A stretch of 64,000 nt of DNA from Roseiarcus sp963807735 (GTDB lineage: Bacteria > Pseudomonadota > Alphaproteobacteria > Rhizobiales > Beijerinckiaceae). Shown piece after piece: positions 1-10,291 of this stretch (the first letter of the stretch is position 1; each line of letters begins with the position of its first letter). The notes beneath the pieces were generated by a model. That model ran no database searches. It was not told where the DNA came from and was given only the letters and a program-made list of their open reading frames with translations. The position numbers and the translations under genes are program-made. The stretch covers positions 1 through 64,000 of the forward strand of contig CAWEDI010000034.1 in NCBI GenBank assembly GCA_963807735.1, read 5' to 3'.

Positions 1-640
1 TCAGGAAATTCGCGAACCAACTCTGCAAGGTTTTCTCGGCGGGCCTTGTCGCTTTTGCAGAGCGGATCAAGAGTTCAGAGCGAGCATTCATGTCGTGCGC
101 CGCGAATTGAGCCCCTATCGAACAGGCAAAACGCAACGCGCCGGCGCGGGCTGCGCGCCGGCCCCTGCTTGTCTCATGCGCTTTGTTGCAGATGCGCCGT
201 CTTGCGTCGGATTTTTCGAAGCAATGGGACAGCAAGCGTGAGGCATGAAACGACCACACAGCGCACTTTATCGTAAATTGAAGTTATTTCAAGCCATAAT
301 TGCGAATGAAATTCTTTGGTAGGAGCCCAAGGTTGTCGATATTAGCTTACGCTGGGTAAATTGAGGGCAAATCGTAAAGTAAACTTCGGTGTAATAAGGT
401 CTTGGCCGTCGATAATGCAATCCATATTGCTTGTTTACGTCTCGCCGCCTGAAGAAGAAGCGCAAATCCCAACGTCGTCGCGCGTTTGTGACGCGGCGGC
501 GAGCGCCCTCCGAACAGGCTGCGAACGTCATGGGAGGATCAACCTCCAGGTCGGCCTGGAGGTCGACCATCTGGCGCCCCACGTCGTTTGCACAGGTTGC
601 TTCGTCGCATTGCTCTAAAGCGGTTACCGATCAAGTTGTA
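1..640. other. Left-edge stretch without a supportable gene
   Basis: No reading frame here looks like a real protein. The open frames have low-complexity or arginine-rich translations, and none has a plausible ribosome site. Roughly 260-430 is noticeably richer in A+T than the rest of the window. One perfect hairpin occurs at 542-563 (arms ACCTCCAGG and CCTGGAGGT around TCGG) with no T run, so it is not a standard terminator. The stretch could be the intergenic flank of a gene lying left of the window, or a decayed gene. Confidence 0.5.
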
Positions 641-644
641 CCGC

Positions 645-751
645 CGTCATGGCGAGCGAAGCGAAGCGATCCACGTCTCCGCCGAGCCGAGCTTCACCGC
701 CTAGCCTACGATCTCGGCGCGCTGGATTGCTTCGCTTCGCTCGCAATGACG
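645..751. repeat. Dispersed palindromic repeat, family A, copy 1
   Basis: Two arms of about 29 bases face each other around a spacer of about 50 bases. The left arm (645-673) begins CGTCATGGCGAGCGAAGC and the right arm (723-751) ends CGCTCGCAATGACG. The same arms recur at 37697-37831, in degraded form at 32337-32424, and as a single-arm remnant near 22162-22186. All copies lie between genes. Intergenic palindromes of this kind are common in Rhizobiales genomes. The transcript could fold into a long hairpin. Confidence 0.8.
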
Positions 752-822
752 GGCCGATTCTGTCTGATCAGTATCTGCTAACAATGACGAAGGTTGGCAT
801 TGGCCCTGCAAAATTTGGGCGC

Positions 823-851
823 AAAAAAGGGCGCCGGCCCGGCCGGCGCCC
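823..851 (-). terminator. Rho-independent terminator of hppA
   Basis: Read on the minus strand, an 11-base GC-only stem (GGGCGCCGGCC pairing with GGCCGGCGCCC, essentially no loop) is followed directly by six T residues. It starts 17 bases after the hppA stop codon, which is the expected position for an intrinsic terminator of that gene. Confidence 0.85.
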
Positions 852-867
852 CTGCATTCGCTGCGCT

Positions 868-3007
868 TCAGTGCGCCAGAATCGCCAGCAGCAGCAGCGC
901 CACGATGTTGGTGATCTTGATCGCCGGGTTCACCGCGGGGCCGGCGGTGTCCTTGTAGGGGTCGCCGACGGTGTCGCCGGTCACCGACGCCTTGTGCGCG
1001 TCGGAGCCCTTGAAGTGCTTGACGCCGTCCTTGTCGGTGAAGCCGTCCTCGAACGACTTCTTGGCGTTGTCCCAGGCGCCGCCGCCCGACGTCATCGAGA
1101 TCGCGACGAACAGGCCGTTGACGATCACGCCGAGCAGCGAGGCGCCGAGCGCGGCGAAGGCGTTGGCCTTGTCGCCGGAGATCAGCCAGCACGCCGAAAT
1201 AGACGACGAACGGCGCCAGCACCGGCAGCAGCGAGGGGATGATCATCTCGCGGATCGCCGCCTTGGTCAGCATGTCGACCGCGCGGCCATAGTCGGGCCG
1301 CTGCGTGCCCTGCATGATGCCGGGCATTTCCTTGAACTGCCGGCGCACCTCGACCACCACCGAGCCGGCCGCGCGGCCGACCGCCGTCATCGCGATGCCG
1401 CCGAACAGATACGGGATCAGGCCGCCGAAGATCAGGCCGGCGACCACATAGGGGTTCGACAGGTCGAACGAGACGTGGACGTCCTTGAAGTAGGGGAACT
1501 TGTCGGCGTTGGCGGAGAAGTAGGTGAGGTCGTTCGAATAGGCCGCGAACAGCACCAACGCGCCGAGGCCCGCCGAGCCGATCGCGTAGCCCTTGGTCAC
1601 CGCCTTGGTGGTGTTGCCGACCGCGTCGAGCGCGTCGGTGGAGTGGCGCACTTCCTTCGGCAGGCCCGCCATTTCGGCGATGCCGCCGGCGTTGTCGGTG
1701 ACCGGGACCGAACGCGTCGAGCGCGACGATCATGCCGGCGAGGCCGAGCATCGTCGTCACCGCGATCGCGGTGCCGTAGAGGCCGGCGAGCTGGAACGTC
1801 GCGATGATGCCGATGACGATGACGATCGCCGGCAGCGCCGTCGATTCGAGCGACACGGCCAGGCCCTGGATCACGTTGGTGCCGTGGCCGGTGACGGAGG
1901 CCTGCGCGATCGACACCACCGGGCGCTTGCCGGTGCCGGTGTAATATTCGGTGATGACGACGATCAGGCCGGTGATGATCGAGGCCGACGATGCCGCACG
2001 CGAACAGGTTGAGGCCGGTGATCGACTTGCCCGCGACCATGCCGATTTCGCCCCAGCCGATCACCAACACGGTGGCGATGCGCGAGGCCGACGATCGACA
2101 GGAGGCCGGTCGACGATCAGGCCCTTGTAGAGCGCGCCCATGATCGAGTTGTCGGCGCCGAGCTTGACGAAATAGGCGCCGACGATCGAGGTGAGGATGC
2201 AGACGCCGCAGATCGCGAGCGGATAGATCATCGACGGCAACAGCGAGTCGGTCCCGGCGAAGAAGATCGAGCCGAGCACCATCGTCGCGACGACCGTCAC
2301 CGCGTAGGTCTCGAACAGGTCGGCCGCCATGCCGGCGCAGTCGCCGACATTGTCGCCGACGTTGTCGGCGATCGTCGCCGGGTTGCGCGGATCGTCCTCG
2401 GGGATGCCGGCCTCGACCTTGCCGACGAGGTCGGCGCCGACATCGGCGCCCTTGGTGAAGATGCCGCCGCCGAGACGGGCGAAGATCGAAATCAGCGAGG
2501 CGCCGAAGCCGAGCGCGACCAGCGCGTCGATGACGACGCGATCACCCGGCGCGTGGTGCATCGGCCCGGTCAGCACCAAGAAATAGCCGGCGACGCCGAG
2601 CAGCGCGAGACCCGCCACCAGCATGCCGGTCACCGCGCCGGATTTGAAGGCGATGTCGAGGCCGGCGGCCAGCGACTCGCTCGCCGCCTGCGCGGTGCGC
2701 ACGTTGGCGCGCACCGAGACGTTCATGCCGATGAAGCCGGCGGCGCCGGAGAGAATCGCGCCGATGGCGAAGCCGATCGCCGACGTCCCAGGACAGCAGA
2801 TAGGCCAGCCCGAGGAAGACGACGACGCCGACGACCGCAATGGTCGAGGTACTGACGCTTGAGATAGGCTTGCGCGCCTTCGCGCACGGCGGCCGAGATC
2901 TCCTGCATCCGCGCCGAGCCGGCGGAGGCCGCCATCACTTGACTGACCGTCACGCCGCCGTAGACGAGCGCGAGCAAACCGCACAAGATTATCAGCCCTA
3001 ATGCCAT
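868..3007 (-). CDS. hppA: K+-insensitive pyrophosphate-energized proton pump (frameshifted by 7 single-base insertions)
   Basis: Membrane-bound H+-translocating pyrophosphatase: it hydrolyses cytoplasmic PPi and pumps protons across the inner membrane. The product is spread over several frames but is colinear throughout. It starts MALGLIILCG and runs through the substrate-site regions GADVGADLVGKVE and DNVGDNVGDCAGMAADLFE, to GDTVGDPYKDT and a C-terminus ending LLLAILAH. An alanine where K+-dependent forms carry lysine would define the K+-independent class; I infer that class from overall similarity only. Insertions sit near 2848, 2780, 2111, 2081, 1983, 1705 and 1187. Removing these seven bases turns 2140 bp into 711 codons (710 aa), the normal size. 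I therefore treat the lesions as sequence errors. A strong terminator follows at 823-851. Confidence 0.93.
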
Positions 3008-3167
3008 AGCGTTCGGCCCCCGGAACTCTTAAGAATACGGCGCCTTGTTTCGCGCCGTGTCGGTTGGATCGGGCGCCGTCTTGCCAGAAACGCGCCCGCG
3101 CCGCAACGCACACAAAGCCGCAGAAAGCCCTTATTCGCCAAAAGTCGCCGCGCGCGCCGGCTAAAAG

Positions 3168-4091
3168 TTAACGGGCATGCCCGAAATCCGGAGCGGGCAA
3201 TCCGTGCGACCGGGCGGCGGCGGTTAGCGTATTCGCCATCAGCATCGCGATCGTCATCTTGCCGACGCCGCCGGGCACCGGCGTGATCGCGCCGGCGACC
3301 TCCGCCGCCTCGGCGTAAGCGACGTCGCCGACGAGGCGGGTCTTGCCCGCGCCCTTCTCCGGCGCGGGAATGCGGTTGATGCCGACGTCGATGACGATCG
3401 CGCCGGGCTTCACCCAATCGCCCGTCACCATCTCCGGCCGGCCGACCGCGGCGACCAGCACGTCGGCGCGCCGCGCGACTGCCGGCAGGTCGCGGGTGCG
3501 CGAATGGGCGATCGTCACCGTGCAATTGCGCGGCGAGCAGCAGCTGCGCCATCGGCTTGCCGACGATGTTGGAGCGGCCGACGACGACCGCCTCAAGCCC
3601 GTCGAGCTTGCGGCCGAGCCGCTCGCACGCGCGGTCGATCAGGATCATCGAGCCGGCCGGCGTGCAGGGGATCAGCGCGCGCTCGAACACGCCCGAGGCG
3701 GCGAGGCCGACATTGACGGGGTGGAAGCCGTCGACGTCCTTGGCCGGGTCGATCGCCTCCAGCACACGCGTCGCGTCGATCGCCTTCGGCAGCGGCAGCT
3801 GGACGAGAATGCCGTGAACGGCGGGGTCGCGGTTGAGCCGGTCGACGAGCGCGAGCAGCTCGGCCTTGGCTGGTCGTGTCCGGCAGATCGAATTGCAGCG
3901 AGTGGAAGCCGCACAGCTTCGCCGCCCTGCCCTTGGCGCCGACATAGACCTGGCTGGCCGGGATCGGCGCCGACCAGCACGACCGCGAGACCGGGCGTCA
4001 CGCCCTTCGCGGCGAATGCGCGCGCGGTCTCGGCGACGCGGGCGATCGTGGCGTCGGAAACGGAGGCGCCATCAAGAACATAAGCGGACAA
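3168..4091 (-). CDS. folD: Bifunctional methylenetetrahydrofolate dehydrogenase / methenyltetrahydrofolate cyclohydrolase (frameshifted)
   Basis: A cytoplasmic one-carbon enzyme that oxidises 5,10-methylene-THF with NADP+ and hydrolyses methenyl-THF to 10-formyl-THF. Visible signatures are VHGILVQLPLP, DVDGFHPVN, PCTPAG, the nucleotide-binding stretch VVVGRSNIVGKPMAQLL, and the C-terminal PVPGGVGKMTIAMLM. The frame changes three times, near 3960, 3872 and 3531, each explained by one extra base. Without them the gene is 307 codons (306 aa), normal for FolD. The start MSAYVLDG at 4091 is preceded by a GAGGCGC purine stretch. It lies upstream of hppA on the same strand with about 160 bp between them, so co-transcription is possible but unproven. 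Confidence 0.93.
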
Positions 4092-4154
4092 GCGCGCCTC
4101 CTCGGGATGTCAGGACGGCGCTCTATAATCGGCGCATCGGGGCCTGTCGCGCCG

Positions 4155-4187
4155 AAAAGGCAGGGGCCCGCATAAGCGGACCCCTGC
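4155..4187 (-). terminator. Rho-independent terminator of the iorA-iorB operon
   Basis: On the minus strand GCAGGGGTCCGC, a TTAT loop, then GCGGGCCCCTGC form a 12-bp stem with one mismatch, followed by CTTTT. It begins five bases after the stop codon of the large-subunit gene and insulates folD from the molybdoenzyme operon. Confidence 0.75.
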
Positions 4188-4191
4188 TCGA

Positions 4192-6339
4192 TCAGGTCCC
4201 TTTCGCCATCAGCGGGATGATCGGCAGATCGACGATCCGCTTGCCCGTCGCCTTGAACATCGCGTTGGCGACGGCCGGCGCCAGCGGCGGCACGCCTGGC
4301 TCGCCGACGCCGGTCGGCGCCTCGGCGGAAGCCACGATATGCACCTCCACCTTCGGCATGTCGCCGATGCGCAGCGGTTCGTAGGTGTCGAAATTGGCCT
4401 GATCGACCACGCCGCCGTTCAAGGTGATCGCGTCGCGCAGCGCCGCGCCGAGGCCGAAGCCGATCCCGCCCTCCATCTGCGCCTTGACGATTTCGGGGTT
4501 CACCGCGAGCCCGCAATCGACCGCGCAGACGACGCGCTCGACCTTCGGCTCGCCGTTCTTGCCTAGGCGAACCTCGGCGACATGGGCGACGAAGGTGCGG
4601 AAGCTTTCATGCACCGCCACGCCCCGGAAAATCCCTTCCGGCGCCGGGCTCGACCAGCCCGCTTTCTCCGCTGCGAGCTTCAGCACGCCCTCGTGGCGAG
4701 GCTTGTCCTTCAGCGTCGCCAACCGGAACGCGACGGGATCGCGGCCGGACTCGGCGGCGATGCGGTCGATCATCGTCTCGACGACATAAGCCGTGTGGGT
4801 GTGGCCGACCGAACGCCACCACAGCGACGGCACGCCCACCTGAGTGGTGTGCAGTTCGACGTGCAAATTCGGCGTGGCGTAGGGAAGATCGCTGACGCCC
4901 TCGACCGAGGTCGTGTCGACGCCGTTCTTCACCAGCGCCGCGAACGGCGTGCCGGCGAGAATCGACTGACCGACGATCGTGTGGCGCCACGCGAGGATGT
5001 TGCCGTCGGCGTCGAGCCCGACCTTGACGCGATGCAGATAGGCCGGGCGGTAATAGCCGGCCTTCATGTCGTCCTCGCGCCGCCAGACGAGCTTAACGGG
5101 GTCGGGCTTGCCCCAGGCCTTCGCAGCCATGGCGGCTTCCGCGACATAGTCGGAAACCGGAACGGCGCGCCGGCCGAACGAGCCGCCGGCGTATTTGGTG
5201 TCGATCTCGACCTTGTCCGGCGTGACGCCGAAGATTTTCGCCGCCACCGCCTGATCGACGGTCGGCATTTGCGAGCCGGTCCAGATTTTCACCGCGCCGT
5301 CGGCGAATTGCACGACGGCGTTCATTGGCTCCATCGCGGCGTGGGCGAGATAGGGGAAGGTGAAATCCTGCTCGATCACCTTCGCCGCCTTCGCCATCGC
5401 CGCGTCGGCGTCGCCGATGTTGGCGGCTACCGCGCCGGGCGTCCCGGCGAGCTGTTTGTACTCCGCCAGCAGCTCAGCGCTGCCGCGCTTCTCGGCCTTG
5501 GAATCATCCCATGTGACGTCGACGAGCGGCGCCGCCTTGAAGGCGGGCCAGGTGCTCTTGGCATAGACTGCGACGCCTTGCGGAATGATCTTCGCGTCGA
5601 GGAAACCTTCGACTTTCGCCGCCTTGCTGGCGTCGATCTTCGTCGCGGTCGCGCCGAACCGCGGCGGATGGATCACCGCGGCGACGACCATGCCGTCGAG
5701 GTGAATATCCTGCGTATAGATCGGCTGCCCGGTTATCTTCGCCTCAGTGTCGAGCCGGTGGACGGTCTTGCCGATCAGCGTGAAATCGGCCGGCGCCTTC
5801 AGCGGCACATTTGTCGGCACGTCGAGCTTGGCCGCCGCATCGGCGAAGTCGCCGAACGCGCCCTTGCGGCCGGACTTGTGCGACAACACGCCCGCAGCGA
5901 CGACGACCTCGGCCGCCGGCACGCTCCAAGCGGCGGCGGCGGCGGCGACCAGCATGGCGCGGGCGACCGCGCCGGCCTCCCGGTATTGCTGGAAGGAATT
6001 GGCCATCGAGGTCGAACCGCCGGTGCCCTGGATGCCGAAAAACAGGTTTTTGTATTTGGCGTTGTCGGCGGGGGCGAACTCGGCGCGCATCTGGCCCCAA
6101 TCGGCGTCGAGCTCCTCGGCGACCAGGGTGGAGAGGCCGGTGGCGATGCCCTGCCCCTTGTCGAGATGTTTGACGAGGACGGTGACGGTGTTGTCCGGCG
6201 CGATGCGCACGAACGGGTTCGGTTGGAACGGCCCGGTGGCGGCGTCCGCGAAATCGGGCGCGAGGCCTAGCACGAGGCCGGCGCCGGCGGCGATCTTGAA
6301 GAAGCCGCGTCGTGAGAATTGTAGGGTCATGGCGCTCAC
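4192..6339 (-). CDS. iorB: Isoquinoline 1-oxidoreductase-type molybdoenzyme, large (beta) subunit
   Basis: Molybdopterin-binding subunit of a xanthine-dehydrogenase-superfamily hydroxylase, IorB/aldehyde-dehydrogenase type, 715 aa. The N-terminus carries a twin-arginine-like signal (SRRGFFKI at about residues 10-17, then a hydrophobic AAGAGLVLGLA), implying export of the folded, cofactor-loaded complex to the periplasm. Molybdopterin-site motifs include GGSFGRRAVPVSD and the C-terminal GVGEPGVPPLAPAVANA with the expected catalytic Glu. The GTG start overlaps the iorA stop by four bases (GTGA); an ATG nine bases downstream is an alternative. The substrate cannot be told from sequence: N-heteroaromatics or aldehydes are both possible. 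No XdhC/CoxF-type maturation gene lies nearby. Confidence 0.88.
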   Translation of the reverse strand: MSAMTLQFSRRGFFKIAAGAGLVLGLAPDFADAATGPFQPNPFVRIAPDNTVTVLVKHLDKGQGIATGLSTLVAEELDADWGQMRAEFAPADNAKYKNLFFGIQGTGGSTSMANSFQQYREAGAVARAMLVAAAAAAWSVPAAEVVVAAGVLSHKSGRKGAFGDFADAAAKLDVPTNVPLKAPADFTLIGKTVHRLDTEAKITGQPIYTQDIHLDGMVVAAVIHPPRFGATATKIDASKAAKVEGFLDAKIIPQGVAVYAKSTWPAFKAAPLVDVTWDDSKAEKRGSAELLAEYKQLAGTPGAVAANIGDADAAMAKAAKVIEQDFTFPYLAHAAMEPMNAVVQFADGAVKIWTGSQMPTVDQAVAAKIFGVTPDKVEIDTKYAGGSFGRRAVPVSDYVAEAAMAAKAWGKPDPVKLVWRREDDMKAGYYRPAYLHRVKVGLDADGNILAWRHTIVGQSILAGTPFAALVKNGVDTTSVEGVSDLPYATPNLHVELHTTQVGVPSLWWRSVGHTHTAYVVETMIDRIAAESGRDPVAFRLATLKDKPRHEGVLKLAAEKAGWSSPAPEGIFRGVAVHESFRTFVAHVAEVRLGKNGEPKVERVVCAVDCGLAVNPEIVKAQMEGGIGFGLGAALRDAITLNGGVVDQANFDTYEPLRIGDMPKVEVHIVASAEAPTGVGEPGVPPLAPAVANAMFKATGKRIVDLPIIPLMAKGT

Positions 6340-6797
6340 CCCTTCATGATTTCAGAGGCGCGGTGGATGCCGGCGCGGATGCGGTGGTAGGTCGCGCAGC
6401 GGCAGACGTTGCCGTCCATCGCGTCGTCGATGTCGGCGTCGGTTGGCGCCGGCTTGTCGGTCAGCAGCGCCGTCGCCGACATGATCTGGCCCGACTGACA
6501 GTAACCGCATTGCGGCACGTCGAGTTCGCGCCAGGCGGCGCGCACCGCGTCGGCCGCCTTGCCGGAGATGCCCTCGATGGTGACGATCTTCATCGCCGCC
6601 GCATCGGCGAGCGAGATCTGGCAGGAGCGCGCCGGCGCCCCGTCCACATGCACCGTGCAGGCGCCGCAGAGCGCCTGGCCGCAGCCGTATTTCGTGCCGG
6701 TGAGCTTCAGTTCGTCGCGCAACGCCCACAGGAGCGGCGTGTCGCCGGCCGCGTCCACCTGACGCGTACCGCCATTGACGTTGAGTTGGAAAGCCAT
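6336..6797 (-). CDS. iorA: (2Fe-2S)-binding small subunit of the isoquinoline-oxidoreductase-type enzyme
   Basis: A 153-aa electron-transfer subunit with two [2Fe-2S] clusters. The plant-ferredoxin-like N-terminal domain shows CGQALCGACTVHVDG, and the C-terminal helical domain shows CGYCQSGQIMSA and NVCRCATYHRI. These eight cysteines match the family pattern. Electrons would pass from the molybdenum centre in the partner, encoded immediately downstream with a 4-base overlap, to an external acceptor such as a cytochrome. It has no export signal of its own and is presumably carried out with the Tat-signalled large subunit. Confidence 0.9.
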   Translation of the reverse strand: MAFQLNVNGGTRQVDAAGDTPLLWALRDELKLTGTKYGCGQALCGACTVHVDGAPARSCQISLADAAAMKIVTIEGISGKAADAVRAAWRELDVPQCGYCQSGQIMSATALLTDKPAPTDADIDDAMDGNVCRCATYHRIRAGIHRASEIMKG

Positions 6798-6910
6798 TGC
6801 GTCCTCGCATGTCGAGTAGCGCGCTCCCGCTCGCCGTCGAGCGAGGAAACGGAGCGCGCATCCGTTTTAGTCCGACATTGACGCCGCGCAAAGCACAAAC
6901 GCGCGAGGGA

Positions 6911-7840
6911 TTAGGCCGAGTAGACTTCGGCCGCCGCCTCCTTGAGCCGCGCCTTGAGCCAGACTAGCCCCGGATCCCCCGCTCGCGTCGCCGCCACCAC
7001 CATCGTCACCGTCAGCCGCGTGTGGCGCAGCGGCGGTTCGTATAGAGACAGGCCGAACGGCTCGGCGAAGCGGCGCGCCAGCGCCGCCGAGAGCGTCGTC
7101 ACGCAATCGGTCGCGCCAACGGCGGCGAGCGCTGCGAGAAAATGCGGCGTGGTGAACACGATCCGGCGCACCAGCCCCGCTTCCGCGAGTTCGGCGTCGA
7201 TCTCCGACATGCGGTCGCCGAAGATCGCCACGGTCGCATGGTCGCAGCGCGCGTAGTTCTCGAGGGACCAGCGCGCATCGGCGGGAAAGCGGCCGCGCCG
7301 CGCGACCAGCGCCAGCCGATCCTCGATCAGAGGTTCGCTATGCACGCCCGGCGGCAAAGGCGTGGTCGCGAGCGCGAAGGCGAGGTCGATGTCGCCAGTC
7401 TCGATGCGATCGCGCAAGTCGGGCCGCACGGTTTCGAAGCGCAATGTCGCCCGCGGCGCGAGCGCGCGCAGCCGCGCCAGCAGCAGTGGACCGAGCAGCA
7501 GCGCATGCATATCGGCGGCGGCGATGCGGAACGCGCGGTCGAGGGTCGCGGCGTCGAACGCCGGCGGCCGCAGCACGGCGCCGATGCGATCGAGCGAGGC
7601 GGCGAGTTGCGGCAGCAGCGCCTCGGCGCGCGCCGTCGGGGCGAGACCGCCCGGCGCCCTGACGAGGATCGGATCGTCGAGCAACGCCCGCAACCGCGCC
7701 AGCGCGCGCGACATCGCGGGCTGGCTGAGGCCGACGTCTTCTCCCGCGCGGGTGACGTTGCGCCGGCGGAGCAGCGCCTCCAGCGCCGGCAGCAGGTTGA
7801 GGTCGACGCCGGATAAATTCACTTCGCGCATGGTCTTCAT
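6911..7840 (-). CDS. LysR-family transcriptional regulator
   Basis: A 309-aa regulator. The N-terminal winged helix-turn-helix lies at about residues 10-70 (DLNLLPALEALLRRRNVTRAGEDVGLSQPAMSRA in outline), followed by a LysR substrate-binding domain. The ALLRRRNVTRAG wording resembles the NodD/SyrM-like branch. It is divergent from the dehydratase gene at 7907, with about 65 bp between them, the usual arrangement for a LysR gene and its target. Its upstream region contains ATAACAATGCAT, but I could not define an operator. It is also on the same strand as iorAB, about 115 bp upstream of iorA, so either neighbour could be regulated. The effector is unknown. Confidence 0.88.
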   Translation of the reverse strand: MKTMREVNLSGVDLNLLPALEALLRRRNVTRAGEDVGLSQPAMSRALARLRALLDDPILVRAPGGLAPTARAEALLPQLAASLDRIGAVLRPPAFDAATLDRAFRIAAADMHALLLGPLLLARLRALAPRATLRFETVRPDLRDRIETGDIDLAFALATTPLPPGVHSEPLIEDRLALVARRGRFPADARWSLENYARCDHATVAIFGDRMSEIDAELAEAGLVRRIVFTTPHFLAALAAVGATDCVTTLSAALARRFAEPFGLSLYEPPLRHTRLTVTMVVAATRAGDPGLVWLKARLKEAAAEVYSA

Positions 7841-7906
7841 TATAACAATGCATTTCCGTCATGTTCAAGGCTGGGCTATGGTTGGCGGCGGAAATGGAGA
7901 CTGGCT

Positions 7907-8845
7907 ATGAACGACACCATTCTTTTGATCGGCTATGGCCCGGTCGGCGCCGCGACCGTCGCCCGGCTCCAGGGGCGACAGGTGCGGGTCGCCCAACGCA
8001 AGCGCCCGGCGGACCTGCCGCAGGCTATTCCCTTCGTCCGTTGCGATGTCGAGAGCCGCGCCTCGCTCCGCGCGGCGGCCGAGGGCGCCGGGCAGATCGT
8101 GCTGAGCATCGGGCTCGCTTATTCCGGCCCGGTCTGGCGCGAACTCTGGCCGAAAATCATGGACAACGTCGTCGAAACCGCCGCCGAGACCGGCGCGCGC
8201 GTGGTGTTCGTCGACAATCTCTATATGTACGGGCCGCAGACCGCGCCGCTGACCGAGACCATGCCGCTCTCGGATTATCCGCTGAAGCCGGCCGCTCGGT
8301 CCGCCGCCACGCGCATCTGGCAGGCGGCGAGCGCGGCGGGGAGGGTCAAATTCGCCGCGCTGCGCGGTCCGGATTTCTATGGCGCGGGCGTCAAGAACTC
8401 CGTGCTCGGCGACACCGGCCTCGCGGCGCTGGCGCGCGGCAAGTCGGCGATGTGGATCAACGACGCCGACATTCCGCACGACATGGCCTACGTGCCCGAC
8501 TACGCCCGCGCGGTCGTGAGCCTGCTCGACGCGCCCGACGATGCGTTCGGCCAAGCGTGGCACGTGCCCTGCGCGCCGATCCGCACCCCGCGCGAACTGC
8601 TGGCGCTGGGCGCGGCGGCGCTCGGCGCGCCGTTGCGCGTACGCAACCTGCCGTTCTGGGCGCTGCGCGGCCTCGGCGTGTTCAATCCGATGATGAGCGA
8701 ACTCGTCGAGATGCGCTTTGCGTGGGACCGGCCGTATCGCGTCGACGCCTCGAAATTCAAGGCGCGTTTCTGGTCGGACCCGACGCCGTTCGAGGTTGGC
8801 GTGCCGCTCGCGGCGCGCTCGTTCGCGCTCGCCGCGGCGGCGTAA
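7907..8845 (+). CDS. NAD-dependent epimerase/dehydratase family protein (atypical SDR)
   Basis: A 312-aa Rossmann-fold protein. The nucleotide-binding glycine motif appears at the N-terminus as LLIGYGPVGAA (residues 5-15). A strand VVFVDNLYMYGP corresponds to the active-site region, but the usual YxxxK pair is not obvious, so it is an atypical extended SDR and may be non-catalytic or act on a non-standard substrate. It also shows ALRGPDFYG and a PDYARAV segment typical of nucleoside-diphosphate-sugar epimerases. It is transcribed divergently from the LysR gene, suggesting control by it. Substrate unknown. Confidence 0.82.
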   Translation: MNDTILLIGYGPVGAATVARLQGRQVRVAQRKRPADLPQAIPFVRCDVESRASLRAAAEGAGQIVLSIGLAYSGPVWRELWPKIMDNVVETAAETGARVVFVDNLYMYGPQTAPLTETMPLSDYPLKPAARSAATRIWQAASAAGRVKFAALRGPDFYGAGVKNSVLGDTGLAALARGKSAMWINDADIPHDMAYVPDYARAVVSLLDAPDDAFGQAWHVPCAPIRTPRELLALGAAALGAPLRVRNLPFWALRGLGVFNPMMSELVEMRFAWDRPYRVDASKFKARFWSDPTPFEVGVPLAARSFALAAAA

Positions 8846-9109
8846 GCCGTCGGGCCTTTTCCGTTCCGGAGAGATTCTGTTAGCACAGGCGCTAGGGCGG
8901 TTCGCCGCTCTAGAGGAGGCTAGCACGATACGATTGACGCCCGCCTTCCGTCGTCGTCGGCCGGCGCGGTTCGTGTCCGCAAGGCGGCGCCGAGCCGGGT
9001 CTGAACCGTCGCCGTGAAGGCGAGCGCCGGCCTCTGGCCGCGCCTCGTCGCGGCGCTTAGGTTGCATCGCAGCGGCGACGAACGCCCGGCCTTGCACCTG
9101 AAAGACGCC

Positions 9110-10287
<1,178 letters not shown>

Positions 10288-10291
<4 letters not shown>

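Noticed and set aside
645..751. CRISPR array or RNA gene at the family A repeat
   Set aside because: Only two arms in inverted orientation are present, with no regularly spaced direct repeats, and the same element recurs at unrelated intergenic sites.
868..3007. hppA as a genuine pseudogene
   Set aside because: All seven lesions are single-base insertions, the corrected length is exactly whole-codon, and every conserved block is intact. Sequence error is the simpler explanation.
3128..3167. Terminator after folD (GC-rich palindrome near AAAAGT)
   Set aside because: Only about four base pairs can form before a mismatch, too weak to call.
4582..6270. Open frame of 562 codons on the plus strand opposite iorB
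   Set aside because: Arginine-rich low-complexity translation without motifs; the minus strand encodes a complete molybdoenzyme subunit.
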